NCBI RefSeq assembly: GCF_016735615.1
Contig: NZ_JAERSF010000003.1
Location: 744,001 to 808,000 of the forward strand
Direction: 5' to 3'
Origin: Flavobacterium tagetis
GTDB lineage: Bacteria > Bacteroidota > Bacteroidia > Flavobacteriales > Flavobacteriaceae
Length of the DNA: 64,000 bases
Part shown: positions 21,654 through 31,535 of the stretch, piece by piece
Layout of the letters: each line of letters begins with the position of its first letter
Position numbering within the stretch: the first letter of the stretch is position 1
Program-made: the position numbers and the translations under genes
Notes under the pieces: generated by a model
The model's input: only the letters and a program-made list of their open reading frames with translations
Told to the model about the DNA's origin: nothing
Databases searched by the model: none

Positions 21654-24600
21654 ATGAAACAAGCACTTATAAAAAGATGTAGTTTTCTTTTGTTTACACT
21701 GATCAGTGTTCTGAGTTACGCTCAAAACTCAAGTAATCAAGTTACTGTAACAGGAGCTGTTACTGATAATACATCAGGTCTTCTTCCTGGCGTAAACGTA
21801 ACTGAGAAATCTACAAAGAATACAGTTACAACAGATTTTAATGGTAAGTATCAAATTAAAGTAAAACCAGGTGCTACTTTAGTGTTTTCATTTATTGGAA
21901 TGAAAAAATTAGAAATTCCAGTTAACGGACGCGCAATAGTAGATGCAAAACTATCTGAAGATTCTAATGTACTAGATGATATTGTAGTTGTTGCATACGG
22001 TACACAGAAAAAGAATAATGTTACAGGGGCTATTGCTACTTTAAAACCAGATGATTTTCAGGATTTACCTGTATCAAATTTATCTGAAGCATTAAGAGGT
22101 TTGACTCCAGGTGTGAGTGTTACAGGAGGTTCTACGCGTCCTGGAGATGCTGCAAGCCTTCAAATTCGTCAAACTTTTGGATTTTCAAAAGATGGTAACT
22201 CAAATATTCCTTTAGTAGTTATTGATGATATGGTTCAGGTTGACCCTCAAAATGGAAAACCTACATTGGATACCTTTAATCAATTGGACCCTTCTGAAAT
22301 TGAAAGCATGACAATTTTAAAAGACGGTTCTGCGGCAATTTATGGATCAAGAGCTTCACAAGGGGCCATTATCGTAAAGACAAAAAGAGGAAAATCTGGT
22401 AAAACTAAGTTTACTTACTATAGCCAATATGCAATAAATGATGCGGTAGGTCATAGTAAAACAATGAATGCTTATGAGCATGGAATTTGGAAAAACAGAT
22501 TTTTGAATTCTAGCTTAGAAGCAGATAAATCTAAATATTTTTCTGCTGCAGAACTTGAGCAGATGAAAGGTCTAGATTACGATTGGCTTAAAAAAGCATG
22601 GAAACCTGCACTTCAGCAAAGACAGTCACTTTCTGCAAGTGGAGGTACTGAAAAAGCTACTTATTTTGCGGGTGTTACCTACTTTGATCAAGGAGCTAAC
22701 TTAGGTGAGCAAGATTATAAAAAATGGAATTTCAGAACAGGAACGAATATTAAAATCTCTAAGGATTTAGAATTTTCTGCTTCGGTTTCGGCTATTACAA
22801 CAGACGTAAATAAATCATTTACTAAAGCTTCTGCAAACTTAAACGACAGCAGTTTTGGTGCAGCAGCAGGAGGGGAGCAAGCAGATTATGCTTATTTGTT
22901 ACACATGCCTAAATATATTCCTTGGGATACTACAGTAGATGGCAAAACATATTGGATGTCTCCATTTCCGCGTACAGATCGCAATTTAGGTAGTGCAAAT
23001 GCCAATACGACTATTGCAGGATGGAATTATTTTGCAGGTTTGGATGCTGGAAAGCAAATAGAAGAGCAGTTTTCATATAATGTGAATTTGTCTTTAGAAT
23101 ATAAATTACCATTTGTAAAAGGTTTAAGCGTAAAAGGAAGTTTTGCAAGAAGCCAATCTAGTAATTACACAGAGCAATATCAATTGCCTTATGATTTAGC
23201 TAGAATAACAAATTATCAATTAGCAGATAATCACTTAGAAAATCCTAATTCTATCTATGCTATTGAAACAAATAACCGTGGTGCTAGAGTTTATTATACT
23301 ACAGACATGGATAAATTGGTTCAGGCTAACTTCTTTGCAACATATGCTAGAACGTTTGGTAATCATAATGTGTCAGCAATGTTTGGTTATGAGCAATCAG
23401 AAGCTTGGAACAAAAGAGTTCGTTTGGCTTACGAAGGAACTTCAAAAGATTATTTAGGAAATAGTACTACTGCAGGACCAATTAGTACAAACTCATTGGC
23501 TGAAAAAGTAGAGTCAGGAACACAATCTTATTTAGGACGTGTAAACTATAATTTTAAAGACAAGTATCTTGTTGAGTTTATCTTTAGAAGTGATGCTTCT
23601 ACTAAATTTGCTCCGCAAAATTACTGGGGCTTCTTCCCAGGCGCACAGTTAGGATGGGTAGTATCTAGAGAAGATTGGTTTACAGAAAATGTTTCTTGGA
23701 TCAATAACTTGAAATTACGTTATTCAATCGGAAAAACTGGTAAAGATAATATTGATTACTGGAGATGGTTACAATACTATGAACCAGTACCAGATAAAGG
23801 AGCTCAGTTTGGTGGAAATGGAGGTATTTTAGGTGGTGGAATTACACCACGTCCTACTCCAAATGAAAATGTGCATTGGGATACTACTATCAAAAATAAC
23901 TTTGGTTTAGACATATCTTTCTTAAAAAATAGATTGGCAGTTTCAGCTGATTTCTATTATGATAAATCTACAGAAATGTTGATTGGATTGGCTGGTGAGG
24001 CAGGTACTCCAATTACAGTAGGAGGTGGTTTTGCAGAGGTGAACTATGCAGCAGTTGATGCTTGGGGATCTGAGTTTAGTGTAAATTGGAATGATAAAAT
24101 AAAAGATAATTTCAGTTATAATGTAGGGGTGAACTTTGGGTTTTCAAACAATGAAGTTAAAAAATACCCTGAACTTGCAAGAACAGATGCAAATACTAAT
24201 ATTACAGAAGTTGGTTCTTCTACATATTTCCCAACTTATGGATTCAAAACATGGAAAGGAACTTCAACAGGAGATGGTATCTTAAGAACAGATGAGGATG
24301 TAACTAATTATTGGAATTATTTGACAGAAAGAGCTACGGCTGCAGGAGGTGTTCCAACTTATATGGGGATCAATAACGTAACTTCTATGCGTAAAGGTAT
24401 GTTGGCTTACGAAGATACAGGAGGGGTTTATAATGCTTCAACAGGTACTCAAGCAGGTGCTGATGGTAGAATTATGAAAAACGAAGATTATGTTAAGTTG
24501 GCAAACAACAGTAGAGTTTACGGTTTTACAACTAACTTAGGATTCAAATACAAAACAGTTTATTTCAAAACGCAGATTCAGACTTCTTGGGGAGGTTACA

Positions 24601-24989
24601 GAGCTATAGATTTAGTAAAACAAGGTGCGGCATCTGCTCACAATGACTGGGCTCACGAATCTTTCTGGACAGATATGTATGACGCTACTGATAATCCTAA
24701 TGGTAAGTATCCTAATATGGGACAGCAAGAGTACGCTTTTCTTCCATCTGATTTCTGGCAATTGGAAACATTTAGATGTGTAGTTAGAAATTTAACTGTA
24801 GGATTTGAACTTCCAAGAGAAGCAATGAAACAATTAAATATTCAAAAAGCTACTTTAGGAGTTACAGGTAATAACCTTTGGGACTTATATAATCCTTATC
24901 CAGATCATTACAGAAATATGTATGATGATTCAGCTGCTAGATATCCAACTCTTAGAACTTGGTCAATTAATTTGAATGTATCATTCTAA
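21654..24989 (+). CDS. susC: SusC/RagA-type TonB-dependent outer-membrane transporter
   Basis: An 1111-residue outer-membrane protein. Signal peptide ends near SYAQ (residue 24), followed by a carboxypeptidase-D-like regulatory domain (about 30-105, TGAVTDNTSGLLPGVNV), the SusC-type TonB box DDIVVVAYG (residues about 108-116), the plug domain (LSEALRGLTPGVSV; LKDGSAAIYGSRASQGAIIVKTK) and a 22-strand barrel ending in an aromatic residue (NLNVSF). It imports oligosaccharides across the outer membrane using TonB energy. SusD follows after 20 bases, so the two are co-transcribed and form the import complex. It is the only TonB receptor in the window, so it probably serves all surrounding enzymes; the ligand is inferred to be a pectin oligosaccharide. 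Confidence 0.97.
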   Translation: MKQALIKRCSFLLFTLISVLSYAQNSSNQVTVTGAVTDNTSGLLPGVNVTEKSTKNTVTTDFNGKYQIKVKPGATLVFSFIGMKKLEIPVNGRAIVDAKLSEDSNVLDDIVVVAYGTQKKNNVTGAIATLKPDDFQDLPVSNLSEALRGLTPGVSVTGGSTRPGDAASLQIRQTFGFSKDGNSNIPLVVIDDMVQVDPQNGKPTLDTFNQLDPSEIESMTILKDGSAAIYGSRASQGAIIVKTKRGKSGKTKFTYYSQYAINDAVGHSKTMNAYEHGIWKNRFLNSSLEADKSKYFSAAELEQMKGLDYDWLKKAWKPALQQRQSLSASGGTEKATYFAGVTYFDQGANLGEQDYKKWNFRTGTNIKISKDLEFSASVSAITTDVNKSFTKASANLNDSSFGAAAGGEQADYAYLLHMPKYIPWDTTVDGKTYWMSPFPRTDRNLGSANANTTIAGWNYFAGLDAGKQIEEQFSYNVNLSLEYKLPFVKGLSVKGSFARSQSSNYTEQYQLPYDLARITNYQLADNHLENPNSIYAIETNNRGARVYYTTDMDKLVQANFFATYARTFGNHNVSAMFGYEQSEAWNKRVRLAYEGTSKDYLGNSTTAGPISTNSLAEKVESGTQSYLGRVNYNFKDKYLVEFIFRSDASTKFAPQNYWGFFPGAQLGWVVSREDWFTENVSWINNLKLRYSIGKTGKDNIDYWRWLQYYEPVPDKGAQFGGNGGILGGGITPRPTPNENVHWDTTIKNNFGLDISFLKNRLAVSADFYYDKSTEMLIGLAGEAGTPITVGGGFAEVNYAAVDAWGSEFSVNWNDKIKDNFSYNVGVNFGFSNNEVKKYPELARTDANTNITEVGSSTYFPTYGFKTWKGTSTGDGILRTDEDVTNYWNYLTERATAAGGVPTYMGINNVTSMRKGMLAYEDTGGVYNASTGTQAGADGRIMKNEDYVKLANNSRVYGFTTNLGFKYKTVYFKTQIQTSWGGYRAIDLVKQGAASAHNDWAHESFWTDMYDATDNPNGKYPNMGQQEYAFLPSDFWQLETFRCVVRNLTVGFELPREAMKQLNIQKATLGVTGNNLWDLYNPYPDHYRNMYDDSAARYPTLRTWSINLNVSF

Positions 24990-25009
24990 TATTTAATTAA
25001 AAAACAATT

Positions 25010-27007
25010 ATGAAAGCAAAATTTTGTAGATATATAGCAATGATACTTTTAATGGTGTTAGGAGTTTCATGCAGTGATGACTTTTTGGAAGATAAAAAAC
25101 AATATAAGTATTATGATGCAGAGTTCTTTAAAAGTGAAGAGCGTGTTAATTGGTACGTGAACAATTTGTACTTCGATTTTTTTGATGCCTATAAAACACC
25201 AACTGCGATGGTTGTTGGATCTTATACAACAACGCAGACTTCTTATACAGAAGAAATAGGAGGTATTTCTGCGATGATTAATCCGAATATTACTTTAGAA
25301 AATGCAGCTGACGGATCTGGATATTTCGGAAAAACATTGGTTGAAAACCCTTCAAACGACCCTTATAACAGAATTAGAGATATTAATGTTATGTTGGAAA
25401 GAATTGATGTAGACGGAGCTACTTTGAACCAAACATTTCGTGATCAGATTAAAGGGCAAATGTATTATTTACGTGCAATCCAATATTTTGATTTAATGCG
25501 TACTTATGGAGGTGTTCCAATTGTATTAACTGTTCAGACTCCTGATAAAGATGATCCTTCTATAAAAATACCGAGAGCTACAGTAAGTGAATTGGTTAAT
25601 CAAATTGTTGCCGATCTTGACTTAGCAGCAGGTTTATTGCCTCCTAAATGGCCAGCAAGTGATTATGGACGTTTTACTAAAGGTGCAGCGATGGCTCAAA
25701 AATCACGCGTATTGTTAACGTATGCGAGCCCATTATTCAATAAAAATTGGGATTCATCAACAGAGCGTTGGGATGCAGCTTTAGCAGCCGGATTAGCAGC
25801 AGAAGCAGAATTAACTTCACAAGGACATGGTTTATATGGATCTAGTGCAAAGGATTGGGAAAGAATGTTTTATGTAAACGATAATGCATTTATTTCAGAA
25901 GCGATTACTGTTAAATTGTTAGCAAGCAGTACTACAGTTGCTCCTTCTTTACAGTCTAATAACTCTTGGGAAAGATCAATGCGTTTGGCAAGCCAAGGAG
26001 GACAAGGAAGCGGCGGAGTTAAAGCTCCAAAAAGCATGATTGATTTATTTCCTATGGCAAGCGGAAAAAGACCAACCGCAGCTAATAGCTATGATCCTTT
26101 CTTGTTTTTTAAAGATCGTGACCCACGTTTTTACAGAACATTTGCTTTCTCAGGAAGTTACTGGCCTTATAATAATAGTTTGCCTTCAACTGCAGCGCCA
26201 ACTGTTTGGGCATACCGTTGGTCAACAAATGCAACTACGGGCGTAGCTTTCAGTATGGGTAATGATGTCTCAAGTCCAGCTTTTATTCGTAAAATGTCTA
26301 GTCCAACAGTAAGTAATTCATCAAACTTCCAAGTTTCAGGAACAGATATTATAGATTATCGTTTTGCTGAGTTAATATTAAACATTGCAGAATGCTATGC
26401 TGCTAAAGGCGATGTTGGAAATGCGACTACTTATTTAGGAAGAATCCGTAAACGTGTTGGAATTCCTGCAACAGATAATTATGGAATTGGAACATTAGGA
26501 GACAAATATGCAGCTCTAGAAGCTTGTTTATATGAGCGTAGAGTGGAGTTAGCTTATGAAGGAAAACGTTTTTGGGATACTCAAAGATGGATGCTTTATA
26601 GCGATGACGCTTCAATTAATGACCAGACAAATGCTAAACTTGGTATTCCGGTAATAAATGGTACGCAACGTGTTGGAAATTATTTGCACTATAAAAACGG
26701 AACTAGTGCCGCAGGTACAGATCCTTTAGCAAATGCACGCGCATCTATTTCTGTTGATCCAGATGCTTCAAACTTTCAAACTCAAATTACTGCTTTGGCA
26801 ACCTTCTATACTAATAATTTTGAATTGCGTTCTCCTCCAACACCTATGGATAACGTTGGTGGTGTAGCCACTCCTATTTTATGGAGACCGAATTATTATA
26901 TAATGGGACTTAATCAAAGTGCTTTGGTTAATAACCCTTGGCTGACACAAACTGTTGGATGGAAAGATGGTAACGGAGCAGCCGGAACATACATTTATCA
27001 AGAATAA
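25010..27007 (+). CDS. susD: SusD/RagB-type glycan-binding lipoprotein
   Basis: A 665-residue lipoprotein; lipobox GVSC puts the acylated Cys at residue 21, followed by SDDFLEDKK, a tail typical of surface-exposed SusD proteins. The TPR-rich SusD fold is seen in YYLRAIQYFDLMRTYGGVPIV (split here as the classic SusD helix, residues about 150-170), KGAAMAQKSRVLLTYASPLF and the C-terminal AECYAAKGD...RIRKRVG and YERRVELAYEGKRFWDTQRW blocks. It acts as the lid of the SusC channel and binds the oligosaccharide. Its substantial size compared with the common 500-600 residues comes from inserted loops. A hairpin follows 39 bases behind the stop. Confidence 0.97.
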   Translation: MKAKFCRYIAMILLMVLGVSCSDDFLEDKKQYKYYDAEFFKSEERVNWYVNNLYFDFFDAYKTPTAMVVGSYTTTQTSYTEEIGGISAMINPNITLENAADGSGYFGKTLVENPSNDPYNRIRDINVMLERIDVDGATLNQTFRDQIKGQMYYLRAIQYFDLMRTYGGVPIVLTVQTPDKDDPSIKIPRATVSELVNQIVADLDLAAGLLPPKWPASDYGRFTKGAAMAQKSRVLLTYASPLFNKNWDSSTERWDAALAAGLAAEAELTSQGHGLYGSSAKDWERMFYVNDNAFISEAITVKLLASSTTVAPSLQSNNSWERSMRLASQGGQGSGGVKAPKSMIDLFPMASGKRPTAANSYDPFLFFKDRDPRFYRTFAFSGSYWPYNNSLPSTAAPTVWAYRWSTNATTGVAFSMGNDVSSPAFIRKMSSPTVSNSSNFQVSGTDIIDYRFAELILNIAECYAAKGDVGNATTYLGRIRKRVGIPATDNYGIGTLGDKYAALEACLYERRVELAYEGKRFWDTQRWMLYSDDASINDQTNAKLGIPVINGTQRVGNYLHYKNGTSAAGTDPLANARASISVDPDASNFQTQITALATFYTNNFELRSPPTPMDNVGGVATPILWRPNYYIMGLNQSALVNNPWLTQTVGWKDGNGAAGTYIYQE

Positions 27008-27045
27008 ATTTTAATATAAGAAACAGATTAATATACAAAGCTTTT

Positions 27046-27073
27046 CACCTGTATTTGTCAAAAGATACAGGTG
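27046..27073 (+). terminator. hairpin behind susD (attenuator or terminator)
   Basis: CACCTGTAT (27046-27054) and ATACAGGTG (27065-27073) are perfect 9-bp arms with a 10-base loop, followed by ATTTGTTT. The weak T-run suggests partial termination or 3'-end protection of the susCD message rather than a full stop, since the next gene starts 38 bases later. Confidence 0.7.
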
Positions 27074-27110
27074 ATTTGTTTAAAAAGAATTACCAAAAGT
27101 TGAAATTAAC

Positions 27111-28823
27111 ATGAAAAATTCCGCATTATTTATCGCATCATCTCTGCTTTTTTTAGGAAGTGCAAAATGTTTTGCTCAGTATCCAAAAATAAGTCCAGAA
27201 GTTCAAGCGCAGGAAAAAGCAATTAAGGAAGAAGCTCAAAGACTTTCTGATGAGGCTTGGACAAAAGCTTTAGTTGTTATTGAAGAAGAAGCAAAACATG
27301 GAAAACCATATATTCCGTGGGCATCAAGGCCAACAGATTTACCTCAGGCAGAAATTCCAGCTTTCCCAGGTGCTGAAGGTGGTGGAATGTACACTTTTGG
27401 TGGCCGTGGCGGAAAAGTTTATACAGTAACAAGTTTAGAAGATCGCGGACCAGGAACTTTGCGTGAAGCTTGCGAACAAGGAGGAGCGAGAATTGTGGTA
27501 TTTAATGTTGCCGGAATTATCAGATTAAAAAGTCCGTTAATTATTCGTGCGCCATACATTACAATTGCTGGACAAACAGCTCCAGGCGATGGAATTTGTA
27601 TTGCAGGAGAATCAACTTGGATTGATACACACGATGTAATTATCAGACATGTACGTTTCCGTCGTGGAGAAACTTTCGTAGGACGTCGTGATGATGCTAT
27701 TGGAGGAAATCCTGTTGGAAATATCATGATCGACCACGTTTCTGCAACTTGGGGATTAGACGAAAATATGTCAATTTACAGACACATGTACAATCCAGGA
27801 CCAGGTTATCCAGACATTAAAGTGGGAACAGTAAACATTACAATCCAAAACAGTTTGTTCGGAGAAGCGTTAGATACTTATAATCACGCTTTTGGAAGTA
27901 CTTTAGGTGGAGAAAACTGTTCTTTCATGAGAAACATGTGGGCTAATAATGCTGGTAGAAACCCTTCTATTGGGTGGAACGGAATTTTCAATTTTGTGAA
28001 TAACGTAGTTTTCAACTGGTACAACAGATCTACAGATGGTGGAGATTATACTGCAAATTACAATATCATTAATAACTTCTACAAACCAGGTCCTGTAACC
28101 GATTTAACACAGCCAATAAGCTATAGAATCTTGAAACCAGAATCTGGAAGAAGTAAATTGCCTTATATGGTTTTTGGTAGAGCTTATGTAAACGGAAATG
28201 TTGTTAATGGAAACGAAAAAGTAACTAAAGACAACTGGGATGGCGGAATTCAGCTAGAAAATAAAAAAGGTGAATTAATGACATATGATGAGGCAAAAGA
28301 ATACTTCGCTAAAATGAAAGCAGCTAAACCTTTCCCAATGCCTTGGTTTAATAAATTCATGACTGCAGAAGAGTCTTATGAGTTTGTACTTAAAAATGTT
28401 GGAGCAACTCTTCCAATTAGAGATAAAGTGGATGAAAGAATCGTGAGAACTGTAAAAACAGGAGTTCCTGAATATGCTAAAGGACTAGAGAAAAAAGAAT
28501 TCTACCAATTCGAACACAGACGTTTACCGATGGATTCTTATAAAAAAGGAATCATTACTGACATTTCACAAGTTGGCGGATATCCAGAATACAAAGGAAA
28601 ACCTTATGTAGATACTGATAAAGATGGTATGCCGGATGCATGGGAGAAAAAATACGGTTTAAACCCAAATGATCCATCTGATGCAAAAGGAGATTTAAAC
28701 GGAGACGGATACTCAAATATTGAAGATTACATTAACGGTGTAAATCCTGCAATAAAAGTAGACTGGAAAGACTTGGCTAATAACAAAGAAACATTAGTTA
28801 GACCTTTATTAGATTTAAAATAA
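27111..28823 (+). CDS. PL1-type pectate lyase (paralogue 1)
   Basis: A 570-residue secreted protein; signal peptide ends at KCFAQ (residue 23). Residues about 25-75 are a helical, charged leader ending in KPYIPWASRPTD; the beta-helix starts with AFPGAEGGGMYTFGGRGGKV and contains ITIAGQTAPGDG, VIIRHVRFRRGE, RRDDAIGG, and the DHVSATWGLDEN block with acidic calcium ligands. A DTDKDGMPDAWEKKYGLNP calcium-binding repeat lies near residue 505. It should depolymerise polygalacturonate by beta-elimination. The gene at 29754 is a full-length paralogue with the same architecture; both flank a DUF3826-like gene. It is first behind susCD, where surface or periplasmic endo-enzymes are usual. Confidence 0.9.
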   Translation: MKNSALFIASSLLFLGSAKCFAQYPKISPEVQAQEKAIKEEAQRLSDEAWTKALVVIEEEAKHGKPYIPWASRPTDLPQAEIPAFPGAEGGGMYTFGGRGGKVYTVTSLEDRGPGTLREACEQGGARIVVFNVAGIIRLKSPLIIRAPYITIAGQTAPGDGICIAGESTWIDTHDVIIRHVRFRRGETFVGRRDDAIGGNPVGNIMIDHVSATWGLDENMSIYRHMYNPGPGYPDIKVGTVNITIQNSLFGEALDTYNHAFGSTLGGENCSFMRNMWANNAGRNPSIGWNGIFNFVNNVVFNWYNRSTDGGDYTANYNIINNFYKPGPVTDLTQPISYRILKPESGRSKLPYMVFGRAYVNGNVVNGNEKVTKDNWDGGIQLENKKGELMTYDEAKEYFAKMKAAKPFPMPWFNKFMTAEESYEFVLKNVGATLPIRDKVDERIVRTVKTGVPEYAKGLEKKEFYQFEHRRLPMDSYKKGIITDISQVGGYPEYKGKPYVDTDKDGMPDAWEKKYGLNPNDPSDAKGDLNGDGYSNIEDYINGVNPAIKVDWKDLANNKETLVRPLLDLK

Positions 28824-28850
28824 GGAACAATTTTTGAAAACATAAAATTG

Positions 28851-28924
28851 CTCGCAAAGTCGCTAAGGCGCAAAGATTATCAAAATAAAGCATAAAAAAC
28901 TTTGCGCCTTAGCGACTTTGCGAG
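28851..28924. repeat. perfect 25-bp palindrome, family D (CTCGCAAAGTCGC)
   Basis: Arms CTCGCAAAGTCGCTAAGGCG... at 28851-28875 and the exact reverse complement at 28900-28924, loop 24 bases. Related copies occur at 2829-2845 and 63463-63597. Confidence 0.95.
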
Positions 28925-29008
28925 ATTAAAAAGTTAAGCAGATAAAAATTTATTTAGCTTTTTAACCAAAGCAAACTATGTTTTAAATCAAATTAAAAAA
29001 TAAAACTC

Positions 29009-29698
29009 ATGGCACTAAATAAAATAAATGCTGGTTTATTATCGCTGCTTTTTGCATTTTCAAGTTTAAATGCACAACAGCATTTAGATCCTGAATATGT
29101 AAAAGTCACTAATGAAAGAGCTGCAAAAATCGTTACCAAATTAGACTTGAAAAACGAAGCAAAAGAAAAAGCAGTTTCAAATATAATAGCTCAACAATTC
29201 AGAGATTTAACTGAAATCCAAGACGGGAGAGATGCTGAAATCAAAAAAGTAAAAGAAGACATTTCTTTAGCTAAAGAAAAGCAAAACGAAAAGATTGATA
29301 AACTGAAAGCAAAAGCAGACGAATCAATTGCCAAATTGCACAAATCTTATATCAAAAAATTAGGTAAAGAATTATCTGAAGACAAAATCACTGAAGTTAA
29401 AGACGGAATGACGTATGGAGTTCTTCCTATCACAGTGGCAGGTTACAACGACATGCTTCCAAACTTAACGGCAGAACAAAAAGATTATATCTACAAAGCT
29501 TTAGTTGAAGCAAGAGAACATGCAATGGATGCTGGTTCTTCTAAAGAAAAACACGGATGGTTTGGTAAATACAAAGGAAGAATCAATAACTATTTATCAA
29601 AACAAGGTTACGATTTAAACAAAGAAAGTAAAGACTGGCACGAACGTGTTGAGCAGAGAGAAAAGAATAAAGTAAAAGATTCGACTGCAAAAGAATAA
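29009..29698 (+). CDS. DUF3826-like secreted helical protein
   Basis: A 229-residue protein with signal peptide ending at SLNAQ (about residue 22). The mature part is almost entirely charged helix: AKIVTKLDLKNEAKEKAVSN, a central coiled-coil-like Lys/Glu region (residues about 75-115), then a GMTYGVLPITVAGYNDMLPNLT segment and a C-terminal KEKHGWFGKYKGRINNYL motif. The pattern fits DUF3826, which I recall as recurring next to pectate lyases in Bacteroidota. No enzyme motif is visible. It sits between two PL1 paralogues with only 54 bases to the second, so a helper or binding role for lyase products is inferred, not shown. Confidence 0.75.
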   Translation: MALNKINAGLLSLLFAFSSLNAQQHLDPEYVKVTNERAAKIVTKLDLKNEAKEKAVSNIIAQQFRDLTEIQDGRDAEIKKVKEDISLAKEKQNEKIDKLKAKADESIAKLHKSYIKKLGKELSEDKITEVKDGMTYGVLPITVAGYNDMLPNLTAEQKDYIYKALVEAREHAMDAGSSKEKHGWFGKYKGRINNYLSKQGYDLNKESKDWHERVEQREKNKVKDSTAKE

Positions 29699-29753
29699 TT
29701 TTCTCCTTTAAAACTTTCTATTACAACTATTAACTACAACCACACATAATTCA

Positions 29754-31460
29754 ATGCAAAATATTTTCCCAAACCATACTTTAAAAAGAACATTTATGGC
29801 GTTGTCATTTTGTTCTCTTGTATCATCGGCGTATGCCCAATATCCCGTAATTCCAAAACCTGTTCAGGAAAAAGCAGATGCTATTTTAGCTGATGAAGAA
29901 AAAAGGCTGAACGAAATCTGGAATGCTAATCTTCATATAATCAAAGAAGAAGCAAAACAAGGAAAACCTTATTTACCTTGGGCTTCGTATCCAAAAGATT
30001 TTGTTTTTGCTGATATTCCTGCTTTTCCGGGAGCTGAAGGCGGTGGAGCATATACACAAGGCGGACGCGGCGGAAAAATATTTGTGGTTACTAGTTTGGA
30101 AGACAGCGGAAAAGGAACTTTTCGTGAAGCCTGCGAAGCCGTTGGAGCGAGAACAATCGTTTTCAATGTTTCGGGAATCATTCAATTGAAAAAAAGAATC
30201 AGCATGCGTGCGCCATATGTTACTATTGCTGGACAAACCGCTCCAGGTGACGGAATCTGCATTGCCGGAGAAACTTTAGAAATTGATACACACGACGTTA
30301 TTATTCGCCATATGCGTTTCCGTCGTGGAGCAACTGAAGTAACAAGAAGAGACGATGCATTGGGTGGAAATCCAATGGGAAATATCATTGTTGATCACTG
30401 CTCTGTAAGCTGGGGATTAGACGAAAATATTTCTTTGTACAGACATCAGTTTGCAGCTAATGCAAAATCAAAACTGGAGAAATTACCGGCTTGTAATATC
30501 ACAATTCAAAACACTATTTCATCAGAAGGTTTAGACACTTATAATCATGCTTTCGGAAGTACGATTGGCGGATTAAATAGTACTTTTATGCGCAATTTAT
30601 GGGCAGATAACATCTCTAGAAACGCTTCTATTGGGATGTATGGTGACTTTAATTTTGTAAATAACGTAGTATTCAATTGGTGGAATCGTACGCTGGACGG
30701 CGGTGATTATCGTTCAATGTTGAACATCATCAACAATTATTTTAAACCAGGGCCAATAACGCCACAAAACGAACCTATTTCACATAGAATTGTGAAACCA
30801 GAATCAGGTTATATAGAACCGAAACAATACGGAAGAGCCTATGTTTCAGGAAACTTTATTGTTGGCTCTCCAGAAGTTACAGCAGATAACTGGAATGGTG
30901 GCGTACAATTGGAAAACCTTCCAGAAGCGGAAACAAAAGAATTTTTAGCTGCTATTAAACAGCCAAAACCATTCTCAATGCCAAAATTTAATATCATGTC
31001 GGCAGAAGAAGCTTATGATTTTGTTTTGACGAATGTTGGAGCAACAATTCCAAAAAGAGATGCGGTTGATGAAAGAATTATCAAACAAGTTAAAACTGGA
31101 AAAATCGAAGTAAAAGACGGTTTAGAAAATTCAATCGGAAAAGAATTTATCAAAAGAAGATTGCCTGCAGATTCTTATAAAAAAGGAATAATCACGCATC
31201 CTGACCAAGTTGGAGGATATCCAACTTACAAAGGAAAAGCGTATAAAGATTCAGATAATGACGGAATTCCAGATGCGTGGGAGAAAAAATATGGCTTAAA
31301 TCCAAATGATGCTTCAGACGCCAATAAAGATGCAAACGGAGACGGTTATACCAATATCGAAAAATATTTTAACGGAATCGATCCAAACACTAAAATTGAT
31401 TGGACGAAAATCGAAAATAATACGGATACTTTGGCTAAGTTGAAATCATTATTGCAATAG
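29754..31460 (+). CDS. PL1-type pectate lyase (paralogue 2)
   Basis: A 568-residue protein closely related over its full length to the lyase at 27111: helical leader ending KPYLPWASYPKDF, AFPGAEGGGAYTQGGRGGKI, VTIAGQTAPGDG, VIIRHMRFRRGA, RRDDALGGNP, DHCSVSWGLDENISLYRHQ, and a C-terminal DSDNDGIPDAWEKKYGLNP calcium site. Signal peptide ends at SAYAQ. The ATG at 29754 is used; an in-frame ATG at 29796 would give a shorter signal peptide and is also possible. The pair may differ in chain-length or methyl-ester preference. Expected reaction is beta-elimination of homogalacturonan. Confidence 0.9.
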   Translation: MQNIFPNHTLKRTFMALSFCSLVSSAYAQYPVIPKPVQEKADAILADEEKRLNEIWNANLHIIKEEAKQGKPYLPWASYPKDFVFADIPAFPGAEGGGAYTQGGRGGKIFVVTSLEDSGKGTFREACEAVGARTIVFNVSGIIQLKKRISMRAPYVTIAGQTAPGDGICIAGETLEIDTHDVIIRHMRFRRGATEVTRRDDALGGNPMGNIIVDHCSVSWGLDENISLYRHQFAANAKSKLEKLPACNITIQNTISSEGLDTYNHAFGSTIGGLNSTFMRNLWADNISRNASIGMYGDFNFVNNVVFNWWNRTLDGGDYRSMLNIINNYFKPGPITPQNEPISHRIVKPESGYIEPKQYGRAYVSGNFIVGSPEVTADNWNGGVQLENLPEAETKEFLAAIKQPKPFSMPKFNIMSAEEAYDFVLTNVGATIPKRDAVDERIIKQVKTGKIEVKDGLENSIGKEFIKRRLPADSYKKGIITHPDQVGGYPTYKGKAYKDSDNDGIPDAWEKKYGLNPNDASDANKDANGDGYTNIEKYFNGIDPNTKIDWTKIENNTDTLAKLKSLLQ

Positions 31461-31477
31461 TTAAGTATTCTCAACGT

Positions 31478-31510
31478 AAACCTGAGAGGTTTTTAAAACC
31501 TGCCAGGTTT
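31478..31510. repeat. short palindrome, family B (AACCTGxxAGGTTTT)
   Basis: AAACCTG-AGGTTTT and AAAACCT-CAGGTTT form one 33-base near-perfect palindrome directly behind the PL1 gene; a degenerate copy is near 50410-50440 and a large double copy is at 59828-59912. Confidence 0.8.
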
Positions 31511-31535
31511 AAGCACACAAAGAATATACCCAAAA

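Noticed and set aside
27419-27727. Minus-strand open frames within the PL1 genes (also at 30182-30388)
   Set aside because: They mirror the coding frame of strongly conserved lyase genes, lack recognisable motifs, and have no promoter or start context.
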